From Seriola aureovittata (taxonomy: Eukaryota > Chordata > Actinopteri > Carangiformes > Carangidae), in the NCBI RefSeq assembly GCF_021018895.1, contig NC_079386.1:11160835-11224834 (forward strand): a stretch of 64,000 bases of DNA. Direction: 5' to 3'. The notes under the pieces are model-generated. The model was given only the letters and a program-made list of their open reading frames with translations. It was not told the origin of the DNA and searched no databases. The translations under genes were made by a program, and so were the position numbers. Of the stretch, positions 24,473 to 37,064 are shown in pieces. Position 1 is the stretch's first letter; every line of letters starts with the position of its first letter.

Positions 24473-26950
24473 TCAGGCATTGCTCGTATCACCTTGACAC
24501 GAGAGTGAGTCGTGTGAGCAACTCCTAGTTTCCTCCTCCTGCGCTGGGACTTGTGAAACCTCCAGGGAGATGATGGTCTGGGCCGTCAGTGTCCGCTCCC
24601 TGAGGGGAAGAAGACAGTGAATACAAGTTAAAATTACACCGGAGCTTCAGGAATTAACTCATGTGCCCTTTCTGTGGTGTTTCTGTGGCGAGATGTCACA
24701 CCTCCAAAACACTTAAAAGGGAAGTATTTTATATTCAGATGAGGTTACTGTCCATTTTAACTACACTTTTAGTCATAGTAGTAGCAGTAGTCACACTAAT
24801 AGTAAAGCTTATATGCAAATGAAGTGTTTTACACGTTTCTTTCGATTAAGTGACATTTTCTTGTTATTAATCACCCTAAAGAATTCACTCTAAAGAGGGA
24901 AGATTTTTAGATTTTAACACTTGATTCAGCACTTTCTTGTGACCCCTTAACCGTTTAAGAAACAGTTAGTCATTTTAATAAATAATTATTTTCTTTTTTT
25001 TGCAAAGGGTTAGTTGAGAAGATCGACTCTCACGTCTGTGTTCGAGGTTTACTTTTTAGGAAATAATGAAAAAAAAATCTGTATGCTAAGCTAACATAAC
25101 CGAATAATAGTGGGCAGAAGAAGAAAGAGAAGGTGTCCACCACCTGCTGTGCACAGGGTGAATAAATCTATCTACACCCCTGCAATTCATCTACTCCATG
25201 TGGCTTATTGCTATTAAAAAAAAAAAGCTGTAAACCACAAGTGTGTTTTGAATGAGTTGGCTGTTTTTCCAATCTAGGTCGACATTTCATGTGACTTCAT
25301 GTGACAGTGTTTTCTTTGGATGTGAAAATTTCAATTAACAGATATTTCCCGCCACACTTCTGATTTTTTTCCATATTCAAATGTCCACATATTTGAAAAA
25401 TGTTTTTGTTTAAATTAAGTGGTTTTACTTCGTCCATTCTGACATCACTTTCTGATGACGTTGTAACTAATGTCTTATTTAATTGTTAAAAAAAAAAAGT
25501 AATTAACAGGTGTTTTATTGATCAGGTGTGAACTAAGTTTGGATTGGCAGGTTGCGAAATCTCCTCCTGGTGCTTTCCCTCCTCCAACAGACACTTTTTT
25601 AGCTGTGATCTCCTGGAAGAACTGCAATCCATTTAAAAACCAGTCTTCAGTCTTTTCAACTGTAAACTTGATTCATTATTGTAAAAGTCGTTCATCAGTG
25701 ATTTAGTAACATATTGGTCATGACTTCCTAACTATTTCTATCGCCCATTATGGTAGATGACACACTTGTGAAGACCAATTGTGACTGTGGAGCTGCTTTT
25801 ACTGCGTTTAATGACTCACCACCAACAGAGATCACAACCTGGCAACCCCAAAGTTACTAATTTAACGCTTATAATGATGTGTTCACCATTAATAGTCTTT
25901 TGTTGGAGGTTACAGAAGTTACTGTTTCTTGTGAGAAAGAGGCGCCCTGGTGTCTGTGGGGAAGGACCACATGTAGATGAAGGCAGCCGGTGGGACATAC
26001 CTTGCTCTGTGGTGAGGGTGTTGCCAGCTGGCTCGCACTGTCCAGCCGAGGACACTCTTCAAGTATCTGGAGCAGCAGGGGAACCTGTGACTCAGCTGCT
26101 CCATTAGTTCCTCTTTGCGCAAACCGTAAATAACTGGCGCGACACACTGCGCCAAACTGAAGAAAGCAAAGATCACCACGGCGGACAGCTCTTTGGTCTC
26201 TGTCTGAATGAACTTTCGTTCGTACAGAGTCGTCAGCACGAAACTCACAAAGTTGGGGAGGATGTAAACGGCCAGCTGGGTGCCGTGCAGGGCGATCGTC
26301 TTACACCCGGCCCGGTTGCGCCGATTGAGCACCCCTAACCGCCTCCCCTCCACCAGTATCCTCACATAGCTGTACAGTATGAGCACCGTGCACAAACCAA
26401 TGAACACCACCTTCTGCAGTCCGCCTTTCCTCAGCTTCTCCTGGCCGCACTCCCCGTGATAGTCGTCTCTGCTGGCCTGGGAGTCCGGCTGGAGGAGCAG
26501 AGTGAACGGGATGACCAAAGCCAGCATCCAGGTGATCACGCCCAGCAGCCAGGGCCAGTGCCCCAGGGTGCAGGAGGCGCTGTAGCGCATCGGGTGGCAC
26601 ACGGCGCAGTAGCGGTCCAGAGCCATCACCGTGAGCGTCAGGAGGATGTTGGAGGCGCTGCTGATCAGAACAATGATCATGACCAGGCAGGCGCTGCGCC
26701 CCGGCCGCGCGTCCAGGTGGATCTGGTAGTAGAAGACGCTGCTCATGCCCAGGTGAACCAGCGCAGACACCAGCAGGTGGAACACCAGCACGAAGCGGGC
26801 ATGACGCCGGAGCCGCTCCTCGCGGACTATCGACCAGTTGATGATGAGGTTGAAGAAGAGAAGCACCGAGAAGGACACGGTGGACACGTAAAAGCGCACG
26901 CAAGTGTAGTCGCTCACCTGTGTCGTCCCCGTGGTGTTGTTCCCTGACAT
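24473..26950 (-). CDS. class A (rhodopsin-like) GPCR, GPR148 / OR131-2-like
   Basis: Seven-pass plasma-membrane receptor; ligand unknown. Exon 1 runs from the ATG at 26950 down to 26001. N-terminal NNTT gives glycosylation sites. TM1 holds FFNLIINWSIV, TM3 ends MALDRYCAVCHPMRY (intact DRY), TM4 has WPWLLGVITWML, TM6 has KTIALHGTQLAVYIL, and TM7 ends CVAPVIYGLRKEEL, so the NPxxY Asn is Ala. Exon 1 ends AAG|GTATGT, phase 2. I join it to 24599-24473, which follows a TTCCCCTCAG acceptor and stays open for 41 codons (ERTLTAQTIISLEV... to TGA). That gives 358 aa with a Ser/Glu-rich cytoplasmic tail. Reading through the donor instead gives 343 aa, ending at 25919. The TM6/TM7 pattern resembles fish OR131-2-like receptors and mammalian GPR148; which is closer I cannot say. 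It is convergent with acadvl. Confidence 0.8.
25514..25519 (-). terminator. candidate poly(A) signal for the unspliced GPCR transcript
   Basis: TTTATT on plus (AATAAA on minus), about 400 bp past the stop at 25919 of the unspliced reading frame and before the proposed second exon. Its use would produce the 343-aa form and skip exon 2. Confidence 0.35.
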
Positions 26951-27124
26951 TATTCCTCAGCTGGGCTTGGTTGGATTTATGGGATAATGATGATGATGGT
27001 GAGAATGAAGGCGATGATGAGAATGGAGCTGATGGGAAAGAAAGCTTATCCGCCGCATGATCCTCTCTCACTGCTGTCTCACTGAAAAATGACTCAGTGA
27101 CACCACAGCTCACGTTTCCGTCTG

Positions 27125-27260
27125 TCTTTCTCAGTCTCTCTCAGTCTCTCTCTCTCTCTCCACACACGCACACACACACACACACTTGTCATTCTATACT
27201 TGTGAGGACCTTCGGTGACATAATGTATTTCCTATAGCCTCTAACCCCAACCCAAAAGAA
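27125..27260 (+). repeat. (CT)n(CA)n tract plus TTGTGAGGACC fish repeat
   Basis: A CT/CA microsatellite (27125-27185) runs into CTTGTCATTCTATACTTGTG, GAGGACCTTCGGTGACATAA and CCTCTAACCCCAACCC. I know this string as a frequent teleost dispersed repeat. It lies 175 bp upstream of the GPCR start codon. Confidence 0.65.
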
Positions 27261-29200
27261 ATTTCTTTAGTTTTTCTTTAAAATTAAGAAGTAATTTGAC
27301 ACATTTTGATATTCCATTTACTACCTGTCATATTAAGTGTCATGGCTGCTTTGAAATGTTATTGCAGAGCAGTGACATGATGTCAGATGGCTGTGAGCTC
27401 AGCAGCTGGCCGGTCAGAGGTGCTGTTGCTGCTCTTCAGTAGAAGTGGATGAGAAGCAGAGCAAAGTTTCATTAACACTCGTGCAAATGTGACCAAACTT
27501 GACTGAAACCTGAGCGATGACTGATAATATACAACACAGCCTGAGCTGTCAGTGTGCAGATCCGCCCATGGGGCAAATAATGAGATAAGAGGTCCCTGGA
27601 AAGAGATGCATAGAAAGCCCCTGAGCCTTCTCACTCCCTGCCACCTCACCCAGATCATAAAGTGAAGCACACACAGCCGTATCATGGTGTGTGTAGTCTA
27701 CTGTATCTGAATAATGTCTTGCAGATAGAAGAGGCAGTAAAAGTACAGTAGCTTGGATGTGCTAATCTCAGTGGAAATGATGAAATTGCAGCTCCTCTGC
27801 AAAGATTTCATCAACTTGTGATCAACCCTCAAACACACTCATACATGTTTTCACTTAATCTGGTTGATTAGACCTCTGCTCAGGTTGTGTGTGTGTGTGT
27901 GTGTGTGTGTGTGATATGATCCTATCGTAAACAAGAAATACCTCAGAGGAAAGTATGGATTTCATCTTTAGATGAGGGGAGTTTCTTTCATGTTGCTCCT
28001 TAGGTTACATGCTTCCTGCAAAGTCTAAACAAAGACATCAAACTCTGATCTGATAGTAACATGTTTCCCTTGTCTCCTTCTCTGTGCCTGTAAAGATGTA
28101 ATGTTTTGTTATATATAATATATATATATAACTAGACATTACATCTTTACGAAGTTATATATATATATGTATTATATATATATACAAGAGTCACTTCATG
28201 TTGCAGAGGCAGAATTGCTGCTGTAATTTCTCTCCATTTGTAAACATTTTGTTTAATTCCACTTATCTAACCATATAGATCACCAGTAGACTATAAAAAA
28301 TAGATAATCCTTTATTAGATGATCAATACATAATGAGTGCTGTAGCTGTATATGATGAAATATTCTGTCTAAAAATACAGACACCGACCCCCAACTCATT
28401 CCTGAGCTCATTACACCACCAAGTGCACAAAGACAGGTATTAAAACAAGTAAATACACATAATAACAGAGAAAAATGGCTCCACTGGTTTATGGCTGTCT
28501 GTTCTAAAAAAAAAAAAGAAACAAAAGTCTACCAACAATAATGTAGATCAATTAAATTAAAAAAAACTCTAATATTTGTTTAACTACTACAATTAATGCA
28601 AAGTTATTAAGGTGCTCTATTCATCATGAAGATTAAAATCCGACAGTACGTGAACGCAGCATTATCATACAGTTTGTTTTACTTACATATTTTATTAGTC
28701 ATAATACTAGTTAAGTAAATTTACTTTTTACTGTTTAATGACCTGTTTGTAACGTCCCTGCTATTTTATACAGGGGGATAGTTTGCATCTACTAAATGAG
28801 TTTTAAGTTTTATTGTGATTTATCATTGTCACACGCCATTTAAACTTAAAGCCATATATATATATTACCTTTTGAGTGCACCAGTCCGCTGTTGTTTTAC
28901 CTTGAATTTTCTTCAGCCTCCAGTTGGTCCGTCTGAGGTTAGCACATTTTGAACTGCGTCACCTTTTTTTGTTATCATTATTATTATTATTAACTTATCA
29001 CTTACAGAGAGATTATTGTGAGTTAAAGTTATTCTGCTCATGTAAATTGTTAGTTCGCATTTTGACAACACGTATAGTGTGCTGAACAGTAGCTTGATGT
29101 GACGAGTCGCGTGCACGGTTGTGTGTTTTCCTGAAACACACAAATGAGTTTTTTTTTCTCTCAAAAGAAACTCCAGGTGAAGTGAAGCAGAAACTGTTGG
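27261..29200. other. spacer between the GPCR and the PLAC8-like gene
   Basis: Divergent intergenic region, so promoters of both genes should lie here or near its ends. It contains a (GT)n tract at about 27885-27913 and a perfect AT-rich inverted repeat at 28090-28150. No supported coding sequence. Confidence 0.5.
28090..28150. repeat. perfect 14-bp inverted repeat around an AT core
   Basis: GTAAAGATGTAATG (28090-28103) is the exact reverse complement of CATTACATCTTTAC (28137-28150). The loop is TATATA-rich and partly self-complementary, and a further TATATA run continues to about 28185. This could be a small MITE or a cruciform-forming repeat. Confidence 0.8.
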
Positions 29201-29271
29201 CGCTGCTCTCGTGAACTGAACACGTTGCTGTCTCTCTAAAGTTTGTCAGAGCTCTCGGGGCCAGAGAAAAG
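29200..29271 (+). other. candidate untranslated first exon of the PLAC8-like gene
   Basis: Sequence ending GAGAAAAG at 29271 followed by GTAAGA, a strong donor. The ATG exon at 30486 has an acceptor just before it (CCTCCAG ending at 30484), so a noncoding first exon upstream is required and this is the best candidate. The start is nominal. Confidence 0.4.
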
Positions 29272-30485
29272 GTAAGAAAAGGTTTGTTTATTAGCATATA
29301 TAGGACACGTGGTAGTCTTTGCCTGATGTGTGGTCTATAGGGAGTTTTTTTTAATAAGGTAATTTATTGGTTTATTGTCATGCACTTGATAGTTGCTGTA
29401 ATTACACGTTTGTCGGTTGGTTTGCGTGATCTCATCAACCATTGGCGTGTTCTTTCATTTCCTGTAGAAAAATAAATATAAAATCTGTAAATATGAAATC
29501 AACTACTTTCAATGAAATGGGGTTATGACGTAACAGAACGTCGTATTTTATCCTTTCACCTCACTAAAATTGATTTTATTTGACAACATTTGAATATCTC
29601 TTCGTACATTCAGATATCTAGTAAGCTAACTCAGCCATAACATTAACTGAAGCTAACGCTAACACTAACACAATGATAGCTGCATATATCTTAGTGTGAA
29701 CTGTCAGACTCAATGAATAATGGAAGATGTGATTAAGCACTGAAAATAAGTGATGGGCAATATGTATAAACTCCTCTATCTAGCTGTGTGTACTTTTATA
29801 TCATATATCAGAAGTAACAAATCTTTTTTAAACTATTGGATAAATCCGTGAAAGACAGTTTCTCATTGGCCAGTCCATCAAGTTAAATGCATCACTTTGG
29901 TGCAGGAATAATGTAAGCATTAAAAGTTGCCATAAGACAGTCCTGCTCACAGATCTGCAGTATTACCCATATTGTCATATTATTTATACACACAAAGACA
30001 TAAACAGGGTACTATGCAATACATCCCGCACCTACCAAATGTGATTGTTCAGCTGGTGTTGGGCAGTAAGGTCTGTGTCGTACTGGCTTTCCTGTTTATT
30101 CGAAAAGGTGCTGAATGTGGTTGAGATCAGAGGCTACATACATTTTGAAAAAGACAGATGTGAAAAGATGTGAAAGAGATTAGCATTTGATATGAATGCA
30201 TTGCAACATACGTAAATTCTGACTACTGTTGATTGTCACGGGGAGTGTGAGTGGAGGCGCTGCAAGTCCCTAACAAGGATGCCTTTAGTACCAGCACAGT
30301 CCCAACGATTCTGTCTTAGGTTTGTCTTTATTGTGATTGCTCAGGAGGATGTAGTGAAACATGGATGGCAAAACACTGCGTTACAGTACATGTTATACTG
30401 TTACACTGTGACAGCCTTTCTTCCTCCTGTGTATGGAGCCTTTCCCACACTTTCCCCCTTCATTTCTGCCCTGTATCCTCCAGGC

Positions 30486-33206
30486 ATGGCCGTTTACCAG
30501 CAGCCAGTGCAGATGATGACGGTGACGACCACCACCAACAGCACCAGTGGAGCATGGAGCACTGGCCTCTGTGATTGCTGCTCTGATATGGGCACCTGTA
30601 AGTCTACCTAACTAAGAGCAATAAACAGCAGTGATGTTTCTTCACCAAATGCACCAATTATAACCACAGACCTGGTTTCCAGTTTACCGTATGGTACAGT
30701 GGTAGAGACATCTTCCCATAAGCAGAAACTCTTTCCTGAATAAACTAATAATCTCACCACTGAGTCAGTTCGGAAACTGATCATTTCACACTATCTACAC
30801 CAGCAGATGGAGTTTGCCCAGTTGTCATGGAAATTCAGATGTTCAAATTTACATTTTGGCGTCCAAGTTGGCAGACAAGCTGTGGCTCAAAGTTCACTCT
30901 TGATCTGGGACGCAGCAAAAACAACAAAAACAAAAGACAAATACCAAGAAAAAACTGAGGCTGAAATTTCACATTCACAACATTTGAGTGTAACCAGATG
31001 AGACAGAAAATAAACACCTGAGCATAACTGCAGCTGGATTTACAGTTGCTTAAACCAGTAAGCTGAATGAACAGCAGCCAGTGCTTGGAAGATTTATTTT
31101 CTGCCCTGACCTTTGACTCTCAGGCAGCATAAAGGCTGCCCCACTTTATTTGTTAAGGCTGAGCGCAAGAAAGGAACGCCCGCTTTATGTTTGTACTGAA
31201 TGCTGATATTCTTCCTAAAAAAGATGCTAGAAATGGCACAGTGCTCTTTGTAGGTAAGATACAAAGAAAAAGTATCCGGTATCTATAAAGGAAACAAAAA
31301 ATGATTTAGGATTCATTTCTTACAAATTGTTCTTGCGTTATTTTCTCAGACCTGCCAAAGAGTTTACAGCTGTTGGCACAGGATTAGTAGCACTCCTGAC
31401 TCACCACCATCAAAACGACCTGTATGTATGAAAGCGGTGAAGTTATTCTTGAAATACAGCTGAAGATCATAAATACCAGTGTCACGGGGTTGACTGTTGT
31501 ATTCCGGGAAATATCAGTGTGAAATTTCTGTGACTTTATAGATGAGATTCTTCACAGTTGTGTTTCATCCAAAACGAGCAAGAGATATTTTTAACACCTT
31601 AACGTGCAATCTTAATAACGTCAAAGTTCACATGTTCTATTCTCTCTCCTCTGCCCTGAAGGTTGCTGTGGTCTTTGGTGTTTTCCTTGCATGCAATGTG
31701 AGACAGCCAGTATGAATGGTTGGTGCTGCTGCATGCCATGCATGGACTACTGCTGTGTGGTGTCCTGCTTACTCCGTGCCACCATTAGAGAACGCTACGG
31801 CATCCCTGTAAGGCCGGGTTTGGGAGGGAGGGTGTTATACATGGGGCTAAGGCTTTTTTCTTCCGATTAATAATTGTGCCTTTTCTCAGTGGATATGTGT
31901 ATGTTTGCTAAGTGTTATGTGTAAGCTGTAGTTATAAATGACACAATAAGGGCTGCAAGATGAATCAAATATCTACATTGCCATCGCACATACGAGATTT
32001 TTTATTCTGAGAAAAAAAAAAAAAGTGTTGTAGTTTAATGTCTCCAGTTCAGCTTTAAAAAAACAACAAGTCTTTGCCCACAAGTGAGGAAGTGCCTGTG
32101 CAGGACAACCACTAACCAGCATCCAGTAAAAGCTGTGCGTGCGGTTTGCTTTGGACCAGTTTCATTGTCATTGTCACCAGTGTCATTTTAAATGTGCAGA
32201 TGTGAAATGCAACATTTCCTCAATTTTCACCACCCAAATACTACTACTAAGTACAGTGTGCACATTGGTTCACACTCACACAAATGGTGTTGCACACTTT
32301 TAGTCAAATTGGAGTCATTTTGAAAATGCTAAGAGTTAAGTCTTTAAGGATGTACTTTTGTAGCACCTTTCATCAGTCGGTGATGAACATGAGTGGAAAC
32401 GTTGTGGAAACGTTGCGAGAAATATTAACTCTTGTCTCAATCACTTCTTTACCTCTACTGATGTTAGCACGCTAACCAGCTAGCCCATCTCATCACTTTC
32501 CGACAGTGACTCACTGTAGCCTCCAATCTGCCTTGAAGAAGTAGCGCTGCTCAGAGGGCGCATGTTAATCTCTTATTAATGCAGCGATGACTGAAGCTCT
32601 TTATCAAACCACAATCAGAAATCTATACCCAGCAGCTCATACAGCCCTGCCCTGAGGCCCTCTTGGCTGATAAAAAATCAATTGTCCTTTTTCATCATGC
32701 AACTAATTGCTTTTGATTGCTTAAAGTAACAGTTGTCTATTGAAAACAAAAGTTTGCTCCACAAACAGGGATATGTGTGTCACTAACTGACGACTGCAGG
32801 AGAGGAAACTCCGTCAGGGGATTTATCACTCAACTCTGCAGTTTCCCCTCAGCTCTACAGAGCAGTTTAGCATATTTAAGCTTATTGACATCTTCAGAGT
32901 CACTAAATATCCTGCTAAAGTGTAAAAAAATCCACTTTTTATTGCATTATTTAAGTAGGTTTATTAAATTTTTGTAAATAAGTCCGTACATCAGACTGCT
33001 GGATTAATCCCTTCTCTCTCTCTCTTTCTCTCTCTCGCTCTCTCTTCCTCTTCATCTTCCTCCTGCAGGGCTCGTGCTGTGAAGACTGCTGTTTGTTGCT
33101 CTGGTGCTACGAATGCGTCTGGTGCCAGATGAATCGCGAGTTGAAGATCAGGCGCAACATGCCCGTCACCTCTGCAGTAGTAACCACACAGGTCGTCAAT
33201 GTTTAG
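30486..33206 (+). CDS. PLAC8 / cornifelin family cysteine-rich protein
   Basis: Small membrane-associated protein of the PLAC8 (onzin/cornifelin) family; members act in cell growth, epithelia and ion homeostasis, and the precise role here is unknown. Three coding exons: 30486-30597, 31662-31807, 33069-33206, total 131 aa; phases match. The N-terminus is a short Gln/Thr-rich leader, then [15 protein letters not shown], the conserved start of the PLAC8 domain. Exon 2 gives [13 protein letters not shown] and [14 protein letters not shown], and ends RERYGIPG across the splice. Exon 3 carries a second cysteine cluster and [13 protein letters not shown], the family's C-terminal signature, then a Thr/Val tail ending VVNV. 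The ATG has G at -3 and +4. With 26 or so cysteines it is richer than human PLAC8. Orthology to cnfn, plac8 or fish ponzr genes cannot be settled by eye. Confidence 0.9.
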
Positions 33207-34030
33207 TGCGCTGCCATTTTAGTTAGAGGGAATGTTTGCTGTTAGTCTTAACAAGGACTTATTTTTCTTTTGTAAGGTTCAAAACATACAAGACATGTTT
33301 TTTTCTGTTTGTTGTTTGAGCAATATTATGAAGAAGACAGATGCAGACAAAAAAAAAAATATCCTCAGCTCGATTTGTTTACTTTTGCATATAATATGTA
33401 GCAGCCAGCACTGAGCGTCATAAACATACTCAGTATAGTAGCACGTTGCTGTTTGTAATGCCAAGAATCTAGATATAGCTGTTTTGTTTACTTAATGTTG
33501 CTGTTTAAAGCCTTAAATTCACTATTACAGCCAGTTTGAATGTCATGATATGAATGACGTTATGTCAGGTTCTTGTTTGGCCTTTGTTTCACTCTTGCCA
33601 ATAACATACTGATGTTGCAGGCAGCAAGCTCACAGCTATCACAGTGTGTCCAGTCTTTAGAAACTTCAAATGTTCTTTTATTGACACAACAACACATCAC
33701 AGCATCTTTGCCAAGTCACATTATTCTGTTGAGCAGCTGAAACTCTCCTCATCAGAAATGTTCCCCAGTTTCTCACCTCTGTCTTTATTCATGATGTTGA
33801 AAGTAAATAAAATTTTTTCTATACGTGCAAATCGAAAAGTTTGACTGCAACTCTTGATCAGTGAATTATTTCGAGGTTTGACTGATGCGATCAGACCACA
33901 GATAAGATAGATAAGGAAACAGTTTAGTAACTCTGTGTGCATACTGCTTTACATGTCAGGTCTACATGTCTGCACAAAATGAAGAACTTTAATGATCTTT
34001 TTTATCTACTGCAGAGTCAGAAAATGTGTA
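33207..34030 (+). other. PLAC8-like 3' untranslated region / flank
   Basis: Follows the TAG at 33204-33206. AATAAA at 33806-33811 is a candidate poly(A) signal. No coding sequence seen. Confidence 0.4.
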
Positions 34031-34035
34031 GTACT

Positions 34036-34350
34036 TACACACTCACTGAGCACTTTATTAGGAACACCACACTAATACTGGGCAGGGCCTCCATTTGCTC
34101 CCAAAACAGCCTCTGTTCTTGGTGGCACGGTTTCAACAAGATGTCGGAAAGACTGTTCAGCTCTTTCAGAAACACTCAAACTACCTGATCTGGCACCGGC
34201 AATCACAGTACGGTCAAAGTCACTGAGATCACATGTTTGATGTGAACATTACTTGAAGGTCCTGACCTATATCTGCAGGATTTTTTTTTTTTGCTTTGCA
34301 TGCTGCCACATGATTTGCTGATTGGAAAATTGGTGTGCTGATTTGAGGTT
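34036..34350 (+). mobile_element. nonautonomous deletion derivative of a Tc1-like element
   Basis: Starts with TACACACTCACTGAGCACTT and TATTAGGAACACC, the terminal repeat of the same Tc1-like family whose transposase relic is at 6314-6735. It continues with AGGGCCTCCATTTGCTCCCA, then jumps to the far end of the element (TCAAAGTCACTGAGATCACA, TGCTGCCACATGATTTGCTG). The transposase centre is therefore deleted, and the right terminal repeat is eroded. Consensus recalled from memory. Confidence 0.7.
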
Positions 34351-37064
34351 GTTGCATGACTATATAATTTAATTAATGAATTAATTTTGACCCAAACCAG
34401 CTAAAAAAGGTAAAGGGCAACCACTCAGTTAAGGTGGTAGGTCAGAAATAGCCACACAGATAAAATATTTACTTTGTAGAGTTAAACATAGCACGTTTGA
34501 AACCCACATGGAAAAAGAGTTAAATTTGTATTCAAAAACCCTTTGGTGTGTCATCAAGTAGTTTGCATGTTACTAAGAATTGCATATATATTGTAAGAGA
34601 TTTTTTTTTTTTTTTTAAGATAAGCTGATAAACTCAAAGTTTGGATGCAACCAATATGAATTGCAGGTCATGCAGAGTTATTTAATATTTCAAAGGGAAC
34701 AATATGAAACAAGAGTAAACTGCCAAAGAGGAACAGCTGGCACAGCCTGACAACGATGCAGCAATATTCACAGTTATTGGGCGTGTTCCTTCATTTGAGA
34801 CACCTTTGTAGTAAGGTTTACAATGGGGACATTTTAACCTCAAAATTAAGAAAGTCTCTCTTTGTGAAGAAAAACTTTGATTTCTGGAAAGATTATTACA
34901 CAGGAACAGACACAAATGTACAATCTTGTGCCAGTTTGTCATAGTCAGATGATGAACTGGTGACACTTAATGAAATAAAGTGCAGAAAACTTCTAGCTTA
35001 CTTATTATTATTATTATTATTATTATTAAGTGTTATTAGAGGACAAAAAACAAGCTACTTTAGATCATGAGGCAAATTCTGTTGATTTTAAGACAGCGAC
35101 CCCCCCAAAATTTGATCAAAATGTAAAATGCAAAAGCATGAAAATATTTGGCAACCTCATGGTGGCGCAAGAGGAAAAGTCAGAGGATCACCAGCCCGCT
35201 GTCCCTTGTTAAGCCTTTTTCACTGTCATAACATTAGCAGAATAGCAGCATAGATTATTATGAAAACAACCAACAAGTACAAGAGTGAGAGGCAGAGACA
35301 GGTAGACGCCACAGAGACCACATCCTGACCCAGAGCTACAAGTGAGATTCAGGAAGTCGAGGTGCTGTGGACATATTTCGGTGCCTACAGATATTGAAGC
35401 AGTGGGGGGGGGGGGCAAGTCCCAGCATGAGGTTCTTTGTAGTCAGACAATGAAAAAGAGCTACAACTGCCTAATGAGAGAAACTGCTCACACTGCACCC
35501 AAGATACCAGCAAATCCTCCTCCCACACACTTGAGTTGATGTGTGGGGGAAATATAACCGAGGGTGTGAAACGTAGTCATTCCTTTCTTGCACTGGGGCA
35601 AAATTTCTTTAATAGTTTTGCGACTTCAAAACAGTTTGCATATCTTTCTGGCAATAACAGGTTATAATCACAAGTTTACAATTTTCAAGTAATGTTTTTA
35701 TGATGATTTAATTGTGATTAGCGTTGATTGTTATATTTTATCTTGTTTACTGGCTTGTTTTTTACTCACTTTGGCTGATGTAACCACGATAGCAACATGA
35801 TCATTCCATATCTTTGGTCCAGACCGAAATATTTCAAATACTTTGGTGAATTTACATAATACAAAGAAAAAAGAAAAGCATTTCCTGTTTGCCAAATATC
35901 ACAGATGGATGTAATGTGGTTGTGCACTCTGAAGTACTGCTGCTGCTTTAAATGGATTCTTCTGCACAAATTAAGCTTTAGGGTTAATTACAATTCAGCT
36001 AAAAAAAAGAGGATCCGATCTTTTTAATGTCAATTTTTAAATATTAGATTGTGAACAGTCATTCTGGGCATGAAAAGAAATGGAAATGGAAATTTTTAAA
36101 ACTGAAACACTGTGGCAGCTTTAACCACAGTACTCACACTGCCAACGCCACATAGCTCTGCGGAGGAGTGCCCAGAAGTGCTCTGACAGAGCTATTCATT
36201 TTGCAGTTACTTATTTTTGCAGGTATTTCTTTCATGTATTCTGCTTAAATTGGCTGAAAGATGAATGGAGTTTGGTTCAGCCAGGAGTTACCAAAGCATC
36301 GAAAGAACAAGCACTTCAGTTAAGTTTACATTTACAGGTTCAGTTATTAAGTTACTCACCACTACATTCAGGGTTGACATGTAATTTTTCTTGACCGTAA
36401 TCTCCAAATAATCACCATGAAGTTTCCTGGGGAGAGTGTGTAAGTTTGATCTGACACAGTGTGCGGTAGTCTTCAATGCAAAGCAGGTTAACTGATGATG
36501 AAACGTGTCAATAAGCAATTCAAAACATGTGGAGAACAAAAATTCCAATAACAAACAAAAAAATAATGAATATTTCCTTGAGTTTAAATGGAGCAGCTCT
36601 TTCAGGGAATTTCCTATTTTCCTTATAATTAGAGTCAAATAAGGAATGCAAGAGGAGAAGCTACACACACACTTTCTGTGCTAGTCAGCATTAATAATAA
36701 TGAATTTTAAAACTGATCAATAATATGGATGTTGGGACTTGGGAATGCAGCGCCCCCCTTGATAACAGTAGTGTTGCCTTCAAGTGCTCTCAAAAATATT
36801 GTCTTTCTAAACATGTACAAACTGGGAGGACTGGAAGTTTTTGTTATTTTCTGTTTAACTTTTTTTTATTGGGCCAGAGGGAAGGGAAACATAAAGGCAA
36901 AAGTGTGTGTGTTTTTAACTGAGTAAGATAGAAAAACCAATTGAAGACAAAACACAGACTTTCAAACCTTTTTCAACACAAACAAAAGTTAAAGTGAGGA
37001 TATTCTGAAAATAAGACACGGTTGCTTTGTTTTCAAGAGTTTTAAAGTTTTACTGAGTAGTTTG

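Noticed and set aside
26301..27113. 270-codon minus-strand frame overlapping the GPCR
   Set aside because: Out-of-frame shadow of a GC-rich GPCR exon; composition is Arg/Ala/Pro/Gly-rich with no domain.
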